Notes: generated by a model from the sequence alone, not told the origin. A DNA stretch of 62,000 nt from Branchiostoma floridae (GCF_000003815.2 NC_049995.1:15854931-15916930), one strand, 5' to 3'; counted from the stretch's first letter, positions 44,464-57,600 are shown. Made by a program: numbers and translations.

Positions 44464-44951
44464 AGGCCACAGCAATTAAATTTTATGGATGACATCCTAT
44501 GCAGACTGCAAAAATAGTGTGATAGGGCGAAAAAAACCCAAAAGGGTGAAAAAAACAAGATGGCTACATTTTCAAAAATAGGCACCATTAAAGTTGTGAT
44601 TAATGTTGTAAAAAGAATTAATTGGACAAAACATGGCATCAGAGCAAACAAGGCATTCATTCCTGTATTCAAGACATGTACTGGTGTGGTAGAAGTGACA
44701 CTAATGTGGTAGACTGGCATCACCAACAAAGTTGGTAACCACACTGAGTCTCATGGCTACAACTAACAGTTACAGTCCTGCGTACGTAGAATGTGTCACT
44801 TCTACAAGTACAATTGTTAGGCTACAACACATTTCCTCATTTTGGTACTTTATTGTCATGTTGACCATCCCTGCAGAAGAAAATTTTTTTTCTTACTAAA
44901 ATCAGGCAAAAATTAATGCGAGCGCTGATGTCATTTTACTTGATGTGGCCT
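44464..44951. mobile_element. MITE, AGGCCAC / GTGGCCT termini
   Basis: Left end AGGCCACAGCAATTAAATT, right end ending TTTTACTTGATGTGGCCT; ~488 bp without transposase. Lies ~120 bp upstream of the Kelch gene 2 ATG, at the unit junction. Related to 31742-32098. Confidence 0.65.
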
Positions 44952-45800
44952 AATATGAATATGGCTTAATCTGGAAGAAGAAAATTTGAGCATTTCTAAA
45001 TCATGGTCGAGACAAGAAAGTTTTTTAAATCAGGGGAAAAACCTTTATTAGTATGTATTCTGTATCTCTGCTATATTTTATCTGACCCTTACCTCCCTCA
45101 TGACCTCAACGAAAAGCGGCCTACTGGCCGATTTGAAATTCTCATAGATAAATAAAGGTTCAAACAAATGTGCAGTTGGATCTGTGAAAAGGCTTATTGA
45201 ATCAAGCACATATAACCAAAGACTGCATGAAACTTTATTTCTTTCGAGTCAAGAAAACATCTCACTCAAAATGGAAAATGAGACGCGGTTTACAGTATTA
45301 GAATACATGTTGGTGTTTCTTAAAGAAGACATAGTACTAACAAGTAAACTGTTACATGTACTCCTATTTTCAAAGGTGATTCATACATTGAGACAATGTT
45401 ATATTAACATTAGGCTACAGAAAGCCGCAATAATGACTAGTACAATATGCCCGACGTGAGGCCATGATTGACTATATGGTGAACATTGGTGATTTTCTAT
45501 TTTCCTTATACTTTAATATAGACAATAATGGCAAAGCTTGTAGAAAGTTTTATTGCAGAAGAAAAAGACTTTGCAAACATGATATGCATGCAGTTATTAC
45601 TATGCTGATATTTGAATGTATATTTTTGCAAGAAGATGATTTTGAAATAAAACTATTACAAAAATTCTCCTTTCTCTTGAACCAATCGCTTCACTACTCA
45701 TCATTAAGGTATTTCTTAGCATTAGACAATATGAACAAAATGCTGCACTTAAAAAATCCAACATAAGAATGAATTGGGACTTACCACAAACTATAGACAA
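44952..45800 (-). repeat. Kelch-unit 3' block, copy 3
   Basis: Closely matches 52510-53590 (ATCTCACTCAAAATGGAAAA, GAAAGCCGCAATAATGACTA, ATATGCCCGACGTGAGGCCA) and more distantly 31126-31741. Belongs to Kelch gene 3, from which it is now separated by a retroelement insertion. Confidence 0.8.
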
Positions 45801-46469
45801 TAAATTCCGTCAATTTTGTTGTTTCACATCTTTTTCTTTTACTTCGGAACTGACATTGGGACTCTATGACATTAGTCACCATTTTGCCTTGTTTCTTTTT
45901 TCTTTTCTGGAATAAGCTTCAGTAATATCACTTATCGAAATACCACCTGCATATGCAGGTAAAATTGGAGCTGTGCATGTATTTCTGGTAACCACCTGAT
46001 CTAACCTGCACTGGTCCATGTACTGGGTTTTATACATAAATGTCATATAATGTAGGTGTATGTGGATTGTTATTAGCAGCTTGTTTTGGCATCCGTCTGT
46101 CTCGGAAGACAATGGTAGGCAGACAGGGTGGGTTTAAGGCGACCCGTCTGCCTGGCCTGCACTTTTTTAAGGTGAAGGAGGGGTGTGCACTTCCTTCTCC
46201 ACCCTCTCGTCCACTGGCGCACTAAGTCCTACAGGGGCAATTGTTTGCAACGTGTAAGACGGCCCCAGCAGATGCAGGTTTGTTATATTTCCGTCTCCTA
46301 GGAGGACTTCCGACCAAGGATGTAAGGGGTTCCTCCTACCCCTGACTCGTGTGTTATGGCGGGTGCGTCATGCCCGAACATGCCCCTATGGCCTGTCACC
46401 ACCACAAAGGCCTGTCACTGCCACTAGCCGCAGCTAGGTACTCTTTTACACCTGAGTTAGGTGAGGAAA

Positions 46470-47847
46470 GTCGTGTAAATCGTGTCGATCATGCCCTGCT
46501 ACTTCAGAGTGTGGTGAACCTCCAGCTTAGCTCGAGAATGACATCATGGATCCACAACTACCTAATGGACAGGAAGCAGAGAGTTGTCGCGAATGGAGAC
46601 CGGAGCTCCTGGCGGACACTGACTTCCGGTGTCCCACAAGGGGGAGTCATCTCCCCGTACTTGTTCCTACTGTTTATGAGTACCCGGCATACAGTTTACC
46701 AGGACACTCTCGACGTGGGTTATGCCGACGACGTCACACTGTCCAGAATACTGCTGGCACTGAAGGCCGACGAGGACACGACTGTGGAGGAAGAGTCGTC
46801 CAATCTCGACTCTTGGGCTGGTCGTCACAGGATGATCCTGAACGGCAAGAAGAGCATGCAGCTTCAAATTTGCTTTTGCAAAAGCATTCCGACGCCACCT
46901 ACTCTGATTCTAGGGGGGGAAGCAGTACCCGTCGTGGAGTCAGCTAAAGGTCTAGGATTCATCCTTGACAGAGGTCTAACCCTCAACGACCAGGTTACGT
47001 CGATGGTGACCAAGGGCTCACGCAGACTTTACTACCTACGTGTCCTAACCAAACAAGGCCATTCTCCTACAGCAGAGTACCGTCAGTCATTTATTCCTGA
47101 CTGTACTCTGCTTTCCTTCCCTTTTGCCGGCGGTATTACCCGCCCTACTTATTAGATATTAATGAGCTTGCCCTTATATGGGCAGTCAGCCGTTGGGGAT
47201 CGGGCGTTGGCATGGTGAGCAAACAAAGTCATGGTAATACGTAACATGATTGGCTGGTAGCTTCCCAGCGGCCTTTGCGAGACAGCTTCACGACAACAAG
47301 AAGCCCAAGGAAGGCCTGTTCTCTGATTGGTTGACAGCTTGTTTGTGGCGACAATCATAATACCCGTAGGTAGGCCCTGGGACAGCAGGGCCCCATAAGG
47401 TAAATGCCGTTGGGGACCGGGCGTTAGGAGGATGAACAAGGCATGTCGGTGTCCGACCTTGTACAGGTGTATACGGCCCTGGTCAGACCCGTACTTGAGT
47501 ATGGCCATGTTCTCTTAGTTGGTTGTACCAAACAACAAGAACAGTTAATCGAGAAGGTGCAAAGGAGAGCACTAAAGATCATCTCTCTGGGTGGCAGGAG
47601 AAGTGTTCCGGACTTGCCCACACTCAAGGAGAGACGTGAACTCGCTGCCATTAAGCTACTCAAGCAAATGATGAACCCGGATCACCCGCTACATGACATG
47701 GTCCCTCCGGTCAGGTCAGAGGTCACTGGGAGGTCACTTCGAAGTTCATGTAGTATTTCGGTCCCAAAAGCAAGGACCTCCAGACTGCGCAACTCATTCC
47801 TACACTATACAATCAGACTGTACAACAAATCAATGACTGGTGCCTAA
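46470..47847 (+). pseudogene. Broken CR1/Jockey-like LINE reverse transcriptase
   Basis: 46470-47155 encodes RT motifs SGVPQGGVISPYLFLLFM and VGYADDVTL (YADD box), then a frame-breaking ~290-bp segment (47156-47442). The frame resumes at 47443-47847 with LVRPVLEYGHVLL and a KVQRRALKII thumb/C-terminal motif to a stop. The insert carries two near-copies of GCCGTTGGGGA(T/C)CGGGCGTT ~213 bp apart. The 3' end at ~48015 is AATAAAGAAGAAGAAGAA. No endonuclease remains. Dead element. Confidence 0.85.
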
Positions 47848-47998
47848 GTGTTTTATTTGTCTATGTACTGTGTATGTCATGCGTACTGTACATGTTGTCT
47901 AGTCGTTGTAAGTATTTACTCTGAGTCACATTGTAAAGATCAACGGCATTCAGAGATGCTTCTGCTAAGAATTAATCTCTGTAAGGTTGATTTTAACG

Positions 47999-48135
47999 AA
48001 TAAAGAAGAAGAAGAAATGTTTATGTAAAGTGCCTTTCCCAAGGACACAAGATCGGTGACACAGCAGACGGATTTGAACTCAGGACCTCTTGGGCCTGAG
48101 ACCAATGCGCTGACGATTGCGCCACGCGGCCCCAC
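47999..48135 (-). mobile_element. tRNA-derived SINE
   Basis: The minus strand begins GGGGCCGCGTGGCGCAATCG (A box), then GTCCTGAGTTCAAATCC (B box), then TCCTTGGGAAAGGCACTTTA. It ends in a (TTC)n stretch shared with the LINE tail on the other strand. A tRNA-like head but no intact acceptor stem. Confidence 0.75.
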
Positions 48136-48464
48136 TGATGAATTTAGCAGCATTGAAAGTTAATCCCTAAAAAGTATACAAGAGAAAATAGCTGAAGCAA
48201 TAGTTCCTGAACAATATTAGTATGATTCATACTTCCTAAATTCAGAGTGGTGCAGGTAAAATTTGTCTGGTGCAGGTAATTTTCAATGTTACCTTCACCA
48301 GTGCAGGTATGCAGAAAAAGTATTTCGAGCCCTGCCTATGCTAAAAAGTGATCTCTATCCAGTGATATCTATATGCATACATTTCTACATAAACTATCAT
48401 TACAAAAATACAGTGATACCTATCCCTATAGTAAAATTTGATGGCATGAAGAGATAGTCCTTTC

Positions 48465-51400
48465 CTAACTGCATACTGGGCTCAAGTCAGTTCCCTTTGC
48501 AGTAAGACATGGTAGGTACATACGTGCCACAGTGAGCTGCCCATAGAGAATCAAATAATCTCCATCAGGCAGGGTGGCCTTCAAATCTCTCCATGCATCG
48601 GCAGTCCTGTCATAGACATATACAACATAGTCAGACTGTTGCAAGGCTCTGTGCAATGCATGCAGCTGGTTCTCCAGCACAAAAAAAATTACCTCGTGAG
48701 TTTCAAAATTTTCTGGGTTAGGGTCAGGGTCAGGCCAGCCTTGCCGTTCCTGCCAGCAGTCAGACTCTGTGTCGTACACCATCGTCTTGCTGAAAAATGA
48801 GTCTGTGCAGAAGATCTCTCTTCCCAAGGCAACTCTTGTGCAGAATTCATACTCCAGATTTGGTGGAGTGCGCTTGCACCAACAGTCCTGGATCGGGTCG
48901 TAGCGATGCATCTTTGTGTTCATAAGGAGATAGATGTGCGGACCACAGGACACGACCGTGCAGACGTCCCCTGGTAATTCGGGGACCCAGCAATGCAGCT
49001 GTGCACACGCCTGCCACTGGTCTGTGTGCTGGTCGTACTTTCTGATGAACACTGATGTACTGACTCCCAACTTTTCCACAATAATATAATACAAAACCTT
49101 GTCAACTTCAACTAGGAACTCTTTGCTGTCAGATCTGTGTGATATGCGAGGCCTGCAAAATGAGGACATATTAGCACGTTGCCACACATTGCCTGCATGG
49201 TTGTACTCCAAGACAGCCAACTGATTAGTACCCTTGAGTTCTTCAGTCACGATGTAAACACTGTTGCCACTGGCAGCAGTTATTATTGGACTGACATTCA
49301 GAAGGTTCTTCTCAGAATACCTGCAGCTGATGTACTTCCCTGCCCTGGGATTCATGTAGAGGATGCCATTGGTTTTTCTGGTCCTGCAAGGAACAGAACA
49401 TATTTGGAATGAAACAGGACTGCTAATTCATAGAATAGTACTTAGGATAAACCTGTTCAATTAGATCTCTTTTACATATCAATTCACAGCTAGGATATAA
49501 AAAGTCTCTCCAACACAACACAGTGACACTGACGAAAACTACCCTGGGAGCCAGCCGGGATCGGGCAGCTAGGACAGTTTATCTACCCTTCTCCCGTCTG
49601 GTGCCTTCTCTCTTGCTGTCAGATCCCTCGCTCTCTATAGAGAGCAAGGGCCACTATTGGCCTGCCACTAATTACCTCTAATCCCAGCACAGCAGCATAC
49701 TGGGCCTGATAGGGCATCACAATCCACATGTGAAAATGTCAAACCACAACTGCTGGGGAAATGACTATGTTTACTTTGCAATCGTGCAAATCATCACAAG
49801 TTTACAAATTTACAGCATCCAAAGTGTGGGAAATATTTTTGTGTAGGCCTGGCCCTTCAAAACGGAGGTGGGATTGTTTCATGTTGACTTTAGTTGAAAT
49901 CAACTGTAGCCAATAAGGTTTTGCACTGGGCAGGGTGGGGGATGACATGCTGGGCGGTGGGGTCATTAATCACAGCACTGACCAGCCCCTCTTGGAAGCT
50001 CTGCAGGGCAGGAGACACCAGACTGAAAGGGTAGCGATGACTCCTTCAGGCTTAAACTCCCCTAGAGCACTTATGTGAGCTCTGTGGGGTCCCCGAACAA
50101 AAGTCGCTAGCTACCTGGTCCTGTCTGGATCCCAGGGTAACGAAAACAAACTGGGTAGTAGTTAAAACGTCTGACTGTTTCCAGAATCCTTAACACAAGT
50201 TGCTTGAGCAACAGCTTTTGGCATAATAAGACTCTTGTTTTTACTCCTTGTGCATTTTAACGGTAAAGTACAAGAATTGTTAACAACAGTTGAAGGAAGA
50301 ACATGTTGTTGTATACTGACTTATGAAAACGATCGCTGATAAAAATCATGGCCATTTCCAGTGTGTCCATCCCGACTCGCTTCTTCTCATTGGATGCCTC
50401 CTTCACCACATTCCTGATGGCAGATCTCCCAGGATCCTTTCTGACCAGGGGGTGATCCAAGATGGCCACCATGTTGTACGGGGTCAGAAGGTTGAAGCGA
50501 ATGTGAGGGAGGATGCTGGGTAGGTGGTGCAGTCTGTAGGGTACAGGGTAGGGGTTACCAATCACAATTGAATCTGCAACTGATAGGATGACCATATTCT
50601 AAGATACTACCAAAATAATTCAATGTTCAATGATATATTCACAAAGAGATATTTTAAGTACTTTCAAATCATTTTCCTTACACAAGATAATTTTTAGAAT
50701 CAAAAAGACATATGACAGATAACAGTGTAACATGACCAAGTAGAATTCAAAAACAATTTCCCAATGAACGAAAGACTTGATGAAGCTACTAATTGCACTA
50801 ATTTTTTCCCAAATTACAATTTACATTGTATTATTCGATTTGCCTTTATCACAATATTATGTATAACACCCACCTGTCCTCCCTGCTGTGCTGCACCCAT
50901 CTCACCACAGCCTCCCACACTGTTATCTCCTCTTTAACATCCAGCTCATCATGGCTGATGATCTCAGTCAGCTGATTCACACTCAGGCTGCAGAAATCTT
51001 TTCTGGAGGCAACCTGTGGAGGTCCAGAGTACATGTACATGTTTGGCAGTGTGGAAATGTGGGTCTTTGTCCAGTTATGGCAAACAAGCAAAAATTAAGG
51101 CATACGTTAAGTTTCAAATTAATAATAGGGGTGGGTACCACCCACGAAAAATCCACGAGTACATTTCTATCTATCATTTTCGTTATTTATTCAAAACATT
51201 AGATCTCTAAACTGAAGAGACCAACCTCAGCAAAGTGCATACAGATGAAATGCAGACTGCGCTTCAGGACACTGTCGACAGAGAAGACATCGGCAAACTT
51301 GTACAGGTCCACACAGGTGGAGCGCTGCACACTCATGGCCATGTAGCTGCTGCAGGTGTCTCTCACATAGTCCAGTTGGAGGAGGTCGGCTGCCTGGTAC

Positions 51401-52411
51401 AGGGGCTGCACTTTGTCCACATTGAGAGTTCCTGAGTAGATGTAACTCAGGATCTCCCCAAAAGCGTTGGCATCCAAACCCTGCAGAAAACAAAAACAAA
51501 AATACTTGAATTACCTAATGTACTATGTTCTACTATACTGTATTCTACAGCTAAAACACAGAATGCCGATATGACTACCTGGAACTTCCAAGGGTAAGAA
51601 TCTCACCAATTTAGAAGACAGAGCACATCACAGAGATGGCAGTTTGGTGTGAAACGGATCACAGAACATGGTTTATGACAAGGAAAAATCAAAGGCTGCA
51701 GACAGAACCCCAAGTCGTGACCCATGTACATCAACCAACTATTGAACTAACAGCCACAGTGATGATGTGCATCAACCAACTATTGAACTAACAGCCACAG
51801 TGATGATGTGTTAGCTACTTACCACAAGACTCGTAAAATTCTCAGCTCTAATACCAGTAGAGTCTATATTTGCTAGACAACTCATCAGTTAACATCCTAG
51901 TGAAGTTTTTCGCTGGTTCCATCTTGGTTTCGCACGCTGAGACTATTAAATGAAAGCAAATGTTGTAACATCAGGTTCCAGAACCCTGACGCAAAGGATC
52001 ATGGGAAGTGTGAAATTGGTTGACACAGACCAATAAAAGTGGGGAGGGGGGCAGGCTCAGGGATCATAATTCCATCCCTATTATACAGTTTTCTGTTGCT
52101 ATCTTTAAAGCCTGTGTTGCTGTCTTCGATACATCGAAACATTTTGCCAACCTTACCTGTAAAAGAACCGTTTTCTGCCGACTTTCCGCCATGTCACTTG
52201 TAAACATGGCCCTGAAGTAGGGGCTGGCCGCAGACAGAACAAGCCGATGGCAGGGAAATCGCCGGCCCTCGACTTCAAGGACGACATCCTGCAGTACCTC
52301 AGCCTTCTGTAAGTCGCCTACAGTTCCAAGAAACCCTTTCAGGTAGCTCTCGTTCTGGTAGGAACGAGGATGAACTGCGCTGGCGTGGGGTTCTTGGTCT
52401 ACGGCGGCCAT
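48465..52411 (-). CDS. BTB-BACK-Kelch protein 3 (593 aa)
   Basis: Exons: 52411-52157, 51480-51226, 51013-50874, 50533-50321, 49383-48465 (stop). Total 1782 nt with the family's phases. Exon 4 is 12 bases longer than in paralogues 1 and 2 (ISDRFHK end) and exon 5 starts with [14 protein letters not shown] residues match the family ([30 protein letters not shown]), BACK has [20 protein letters not shown], and Kelch has [36 protein letters not shown] and [11 protein letters not shown]. An in-frame upstream extension without family similarity exists, so I start at 52411 ([13 protein letters not shown]). Intron 4 holds a 600-bp hAT-like element. Presumed CUL3 adaptor. Confidence 0.92.
49540..50139. 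mobile_element. hAT-like element, TACCCTGGGA / TCCCAGGGTA termini
   Basis: The 8-bp duplication ACGAAAAC flanks it exactly (49532-49539 and 50140-50147). Termini TACCCTGGGAGCCAG and CTGGATCCCAGGGTA. 600 bp, no transposase. It interrupted a copy of the ACTCAAGCAACTGG repeat. In intron 4 of Kelch gene 3. Confidence 0.88.
51729..51810 (+). repeat. 41-bp tandem duplication in Kelch gene 3 intron 1
   Basis: CATCAACCAACTATTGAACT through GTGATGATGTG occurs twice in a row; paralogue 1 has it once (34855-34896). It postdates the gene duplication. Confidence 0.9.
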
Positions 52412-52509
52412 ATTGATGATGACCCCTTGCTCGATGACCCCTTGCCTGATTACCAAAATATGTAGCGATATTCAAAGAAGGCATTATAAGCTTTTCGTGG
52501 CGTCTCAAG

Positions 52510-53590
52510 CCAGAATATCATTATGAATGTGGGCTTGATCTGGAAGAAGAAAATTTGGACATTTCTAAAGCATGGTCGAGACAAGAACTTTTATTTTTAT
52601 ATCAGGGGAAAAACCTGTGACCTACGCATGCCCTTACCTTGTTTTGTACCATGTAACGTTATGTGTAGTGATATAAGCCTTCTCACATTACTTAGGGCGC
52701 ATGTGCGGCGACAGGAATTCTAGGTAATATGTCAAAAGGTAAGGCACACAGAAAGAAAACAAAACCCGTCTGGATATTGTTATGCAAATCGAAACAATGG
52801 TGAAGACAAGGACTGTTTACTTTTTGCGGCCTTACCCTTTGACATATTACCTAGAATTCCTGTCGCCGCACATGCGCCCTAACTAATGTGAGAAGGCTTA
52901 TAGGTTGATGCAAGGTCCTTGGTTGATGGATTTATTAGTACTCAATGTAATCTATATCTCTGCTATATCTTATCTGACCCTTACCTCCCTCATGGCCTCA
53001 ATGAAAAGCAGCCCGCTGGCCGATTTGAGCTTCTCATGACTAAATAAAGGTTCAAACAAATGTGCAGTTGGATCTGTGAAAAGGCTTATTGAATCAAGCA
53101 CATATAACCAAAGACTGCATGAAACTTTATTTCTTTCGAGTCAAGAAAACATCTCACTCAAAATGGAAAATGAGACGCTGTTTACAGTATTAGAATAATG
53201 TTGGTGTTTCTTAAAGTAGACATAGTACTAACAAGTAAACTGTTACATGTAACGTTACTCCTATTTTCAAAGGTGATTCATACATTGAGACAATGTTATA
53301 TTAACATTAGGCTACAGAAAGCCGCAATAATGACTAGTACAATATGCCCGACGTGAGGCCATGATTGACTATATGGTGAATATTGATTTTCTATTTTTCC
53401 TTACACTTTAATATAGACAATAATGGGAAAGCTTGTAGAAAATTTTACTGCAGAAGAAAAAGACTTGGCAAACATGGCATGCATGTGATGACTATGCAGA
53501 TAGTTGAATGTATATTTTTGATAAGATGATGACTTTGAAATAAAACAATTAACGTTACATTCTTCTTAAAGACTGATCTCTACTTTTCAT
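52510..53590 (-). repeat. Kelch-unit 3' block, copy 4, with foldback insertion
   Basis: Near-identical over long stretches to 44952-45800, interrupted by the foldback at 52673-52902. Lies 3' of Kelch gene 4. Confidence 0.8.
52673..52902. mobile_element. Foldback MITE with ~72-bp arms
   Basis: Left arm TAAGCCTTCTCACATTA then GCGCATGTGCGGCGACAGG and CCTAGAATT-type core; the right arm is its inverse, ending GAGAAGGCTTATA. Loop ~85 bp. A half copy is recognisable near 57507-57548 in Kelch gene 4 intron 1. Confidence 0.88.
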
Positions 53591-53711
53591 TTTGCAGCTG
53601 CTTTGTACAACTTACAGTATGTCCGAAAACATTTTTTTTTGCAAAACAGATGAAAAATGAAGCCCGCATGGATGTGAAACACATAATCGAATCAACATGG
53701 CCTTATTTATA

Positions 53712-53950
53712 GAACCTAAAAGTGCACCTAAACCTAAGGCACCAAAACCTAAGGCACCTGAACCTAAGGCACCTAAACCTAAGGCACCTAAACCTAAGGC
53801 ACCAAAACCTAAGGCACCTGAACCTAAGGCACCTAAACCTAAGGCACCTAAACCTAAGGCACCAAAACCTAAGGCACCTAAACCTAAGGCACCTAAACCT
53901 AAGGCACCTGAACCTAAGGCACCTAAACCTAAGGCACCTAAACCTAAGGC
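53712..53950 (+). repeat. 15-bp minisatellite (CCTAAACCTAAGGCA)
   Basis: About 16 units, some with GAA for AAA or CCA for CCT. The paralogous site near 40110 has a single unit (GAACCTAAGGCAC), so the array expanded after duplication. Because 15 is a multiple of three, a PKAPKPKAP frame stays open; I do not regard it as a gene. Confidence 0.92.
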
Positions 53951-54059
53951 ACAGAACATCAAATCAGTCATGAACAAGGTGTCCCTTCTTCATAACAAAC
54001 TCAACAAAAAAGACAAAACGTATGATGTAAGATCTGGAATGTCAGCTTCAGCAATATCA

Positions 54060-54330
54060 ATTATGCTCAATAGTTATGTCAATCCAGTGATATCTATATG
54101 CATACATTTCTACATAAACTATCATTACAAAAATATAGTGATACCTATCCCAGGGCCATAGCCATGAACAGGTGTCCCTACATATTGACCAACTTAAGAT
54201 GCAAGACAAAAAGGATCATGTAAGAGCTGGAATGATATCTATCCAGTGATATCTATATACATACATTTCTACATAAACTATCATTACAAAAATATAGTGA
54301 TACCTATCACATACTAGAAGTTGATAGCTT
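54060..54330 (-). repeat. Kelch 3'UTR-like segment, tandemly repeated
   Basis: CCAGTGATATCTATATGCAT through AATATAGTGATACCTATC occurs twice here (54076-54151 and 54240-54309). It occurs once downstream of Kelch gene 1 (~32255-32312), gene 2 (~40252-40328) and gene 3 (~48359-48425). Conservation next to each stop suggests 3'UTR origin. Confidence 0.65.
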
Positions 54331-54619
54331 TAGAGATAGTTGTCTCTTAAATGCATGCTGTACTGAAGTCAGTACCCTTGTGTACCTATAGCCTTTTCAG
54401 TAAGACACAGTATCAAGCCAGAATATTCATCATTATGAATCTGGGCTTGATTTGAAAGAAGATAATCTGAACATTTCTAAAGCATAGTTGAGACAAGAAC
54501 TCTTGCCAAATCAGGAAAAAAAAACCTTTGACCCCCGCATGTGCAGTTTGATCTGTCAAAAAAGGGCTTATTAAAACAACCACATATCAGTCATTTCCTA
54601 AGGGCATGCTGTACTCAAG

Positions 54620-57600
54620 TCAGTGCCCATGTGCACCTATAGCCTTTGCAGTAAGGCATGGTAGGTACATACGTGCCACTGGGCAGAGCCCACCCTGTGT
54701 TGAATAATCTCCGCAAGGCACGTTGGCCTCCAAGTCCCTCCAGGTATCAGTAGACCTGTCATACACATACACAGTATCGTTATCAGTGGCCCTGTCATAC
54801 ATATACGCAGCATCGTTTGACGGTTGTAAGGGTTCCTTTGATACTTTAACCAATACATGCAGCTGGTTCTCCAGTACAAAAAGAACTGTGTATACGTAGT
54901 CGTTAATGTCAGCATCTGGGTCTCGGTTTGGCAAGCCTTGCAGTTCCTGCCAGCTGTCAGACACTGTGTTGTACACAACAGTCCTGCTGACCTCTGTGTC
55001 TGTGCAGAAGATCTCTGTTCCTATGGCAACTGCTGTCTCGATTCCATACCACTCGAGTTCCTGGAGTGGGGTCCGCTCACACCAACAGTCATGGATCGGC
55101 TCGTAGCGATGCATTACTGAGTCCATAAGGAAATAGATGTGCGAACCACAGGGTATAGCCGTGTAGTATTGCCATACCCCTGTTGGTTTGCTGATCCTTA
55201 GGTGCAGTGGTGAACACTTCTGCCACTGGTCTGTGTGCCTGTCGTACTTTCTGATGTGCACCGATGTAAAGTCTGGTAACCTTTCCACAGTAATGTAATA
55301 CAAAATCTTATCAACTTCGACTAAGAACTCATGGAACTGTTCGAGGTCATTTATGTATGTTACATGTATGTCAGGCCTACGAAATGAGGACATATTAGCC
55401 CGCTGCCACATATTGCCTGCATGGCTGTACTCCAACACAGCCAACTCATTGGTTATTATTGGATCTTCATTTCCATTCTCCATGACGTAAATACTGTTGC
55501 CACTGGCAACAGCTATAGGACTAAGATTCGGCAGGTCCTCCTTAGAATACCTGCACCAGATGTACTTCCCTGCCCTGGGATTCATATAGAGGATGTCATT
55601 GCCAATGCCTTTGGTCCTGCAGGGGACAAAACATATTGTCAATAAAAGAGGAATGCTAATTTATGTAAAAATGTCACACGGTCATACAAACAGGGAAAAC
55701 AGTGGTCTACTCTTTGGTCGGTTTGTCACTAAAGCTGCACTAAATTGGCGGCGGCGCTGTGTTCTAAACTGAATCTGAAAAACATGCAGAGCTACAGAAC
55801 ACTCAAAGTGTATTTGTTTGTTTGTTTATTTTTATTTATCCAGGGGTACATGTCCCTGGGGGGAAACCCTGTACATACATAACAACAAATGATAATGATA
55901 TAAAATCAAATAAATAGTGACACATCAAGAATTGGCAAAATAACGCAATTCAACTAAGACAAAATAAGGCAAATCAATTTTACAACATCAATCCTAATAT
56001 AACTCGAAATCATAAATGGAATCATAGAGGTAATGGGAATTTGCATACCAATGTGAACAGAAAAAGACATGACAGATTTCATATCAGACCATGTGGTATT
56101 CTGTCGTGTAGATGGTTTTGAAAGTGGAAATGGATGATGCTGCAGGTAGCTAGTTCCACAAAGCTGCACCAGAAAACGAGAGACTTCTTCTTGTACTGTA
56201 AAAGGTTAATTTTCTATCGATTTAAGCCATTGTGCGCTCTCAGAAAGAAGAAGAACATGTTTTTGAACACTGACCTATGAAAACGATCGCCAATAACAAT
56301 CATGGCCATTTCCAGTGTGTCCATCCCCGCTCTCTTCTTCTCGTTGGAAGTCACCTTTACCACGTTCCTCATGGCAGATCTCCCAGGATCCTCCCTGACC
56401 AGGGGGTGATCCAAGATGGCTGCCATGTCATCTGAGGTCAGCAGGTTGAAGCGGATGTGAGGGAGGATGCTGGGTAGGTGGTGTAGTCTGTAGGGTTCGG
56501 AATAGGGGTTACTGATCACATTGGAATTTGTAACTGTATCGTGTGGTCACTTTTCACAACTGGACACAAAATGATCCACAAAGATTCATCAGATTTTCAG
56601 AAATTTCAGTGCATCTCCCGACACAAGACGAAAAAAAAATGTCAGTCTTTTATCAAAATAGCAAGGCACATGCAGATAAGTTTTTTCTGGAACAAGAATC
56701 CAATTTTCAAATACCCTACAATTCCGATGAAGCTATATATAAAACTGAGCTGTGTTACATATTTGATACTATAGAACGATATTCACCTGTCCTCCCTGCT
56801 GTGCTGCACCCATCTCACCACAGCCTCCCACACCGTTGTCTCCTCTTTAACATCCAGCTCATCGTGGCTGATGATCTCAGTCAGCTGATTCACACTCAGG
56901 CTGCAGAACTCCTCTCTGGAGGCAATCTGTGGAGGTCCAGAGTACATGTACATGTTTGGCACTGTGGAAATGTGGGTCTTTGTCCAAACAAGCAGAAATT
57001 GTTTTTATCTATCTCTAAACTCGATTAAAGTGAAGAGACCAACCTCATCAAAGTGCATACAGATGAAATGCAGACTGCGCTTTAGAACTCTGTCCAGAGA
57101 GAAGACATCAGCAAACTTGTACAGGTCCACACAGGTGGAGCGCTGCACACTCATGTCCATGTAGCTGCTGCAGGTGTCTCTCACATAGTCCAGTTGGAGG
57201 AGGTCGGCTGCCTGATACAGGGGCTGTACTTTGTCCACATTGAGAGTTCCTGAGTAGATGTAACTCAGGATCTCCCCAAAAGCGTTGGCATCCAAACCCT
57301 GCGGAAGAAAAACAATTATATTTGAATGATATTTGAATCATCTAATATATTCTGTCTATCTTACTATGATTCTACAGCTAGAACACACAACATTGTCACC
57401 ATATTATCAATTAAATAGATAAATTCACAAAATTCTAAATTAGTCAAATGACAAAATTCTAATTCAATCTTTCATAAGTCATAATGTCGCAAAGCATTCA
57501 GCATTCACCTTTGACATATTATTACCCACAATTCCTGTCGCTGCGAAGACGAACTTGGCAGGTAAACAAATTTATTAAAGTTAGAATATACATCCCATCC

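Larger units (their letters stand above)
45937..48335. mobile_element. AGGGCTCGAAAT-family MITE split by a nested retroelement
   Basis: 45937-46077 matches the left part of the MITE at 1354-1694 (CGAAATACCACCTGCATATG onward), and 48170-48335 matches its right part, ending GTATTTCGAGCCCTG. The ~2.1 kb between them is LINE and SINE DNA, so those inserted into this MITE copy. Confidence 0.8.

Noticed and set aside
48060-48133. Functional tRNA gene on the minus strand
   Set aside because: Same reason; it continues into the shared SINE body TCCTTGGGAAAGGCACTT.
52412-52456. N-terminal extension of Kelch protein 3 ([10 protein letters not shown])
   Set aside because: Not shared with paralogues; the conserved MAA start at 52411 is preferred.
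53697-54161. 154-codon PKAP-repeat protein
   Set aside because: 15-bp minisatellite in intergenic DNA; the paralogous site has one unit and no frame.
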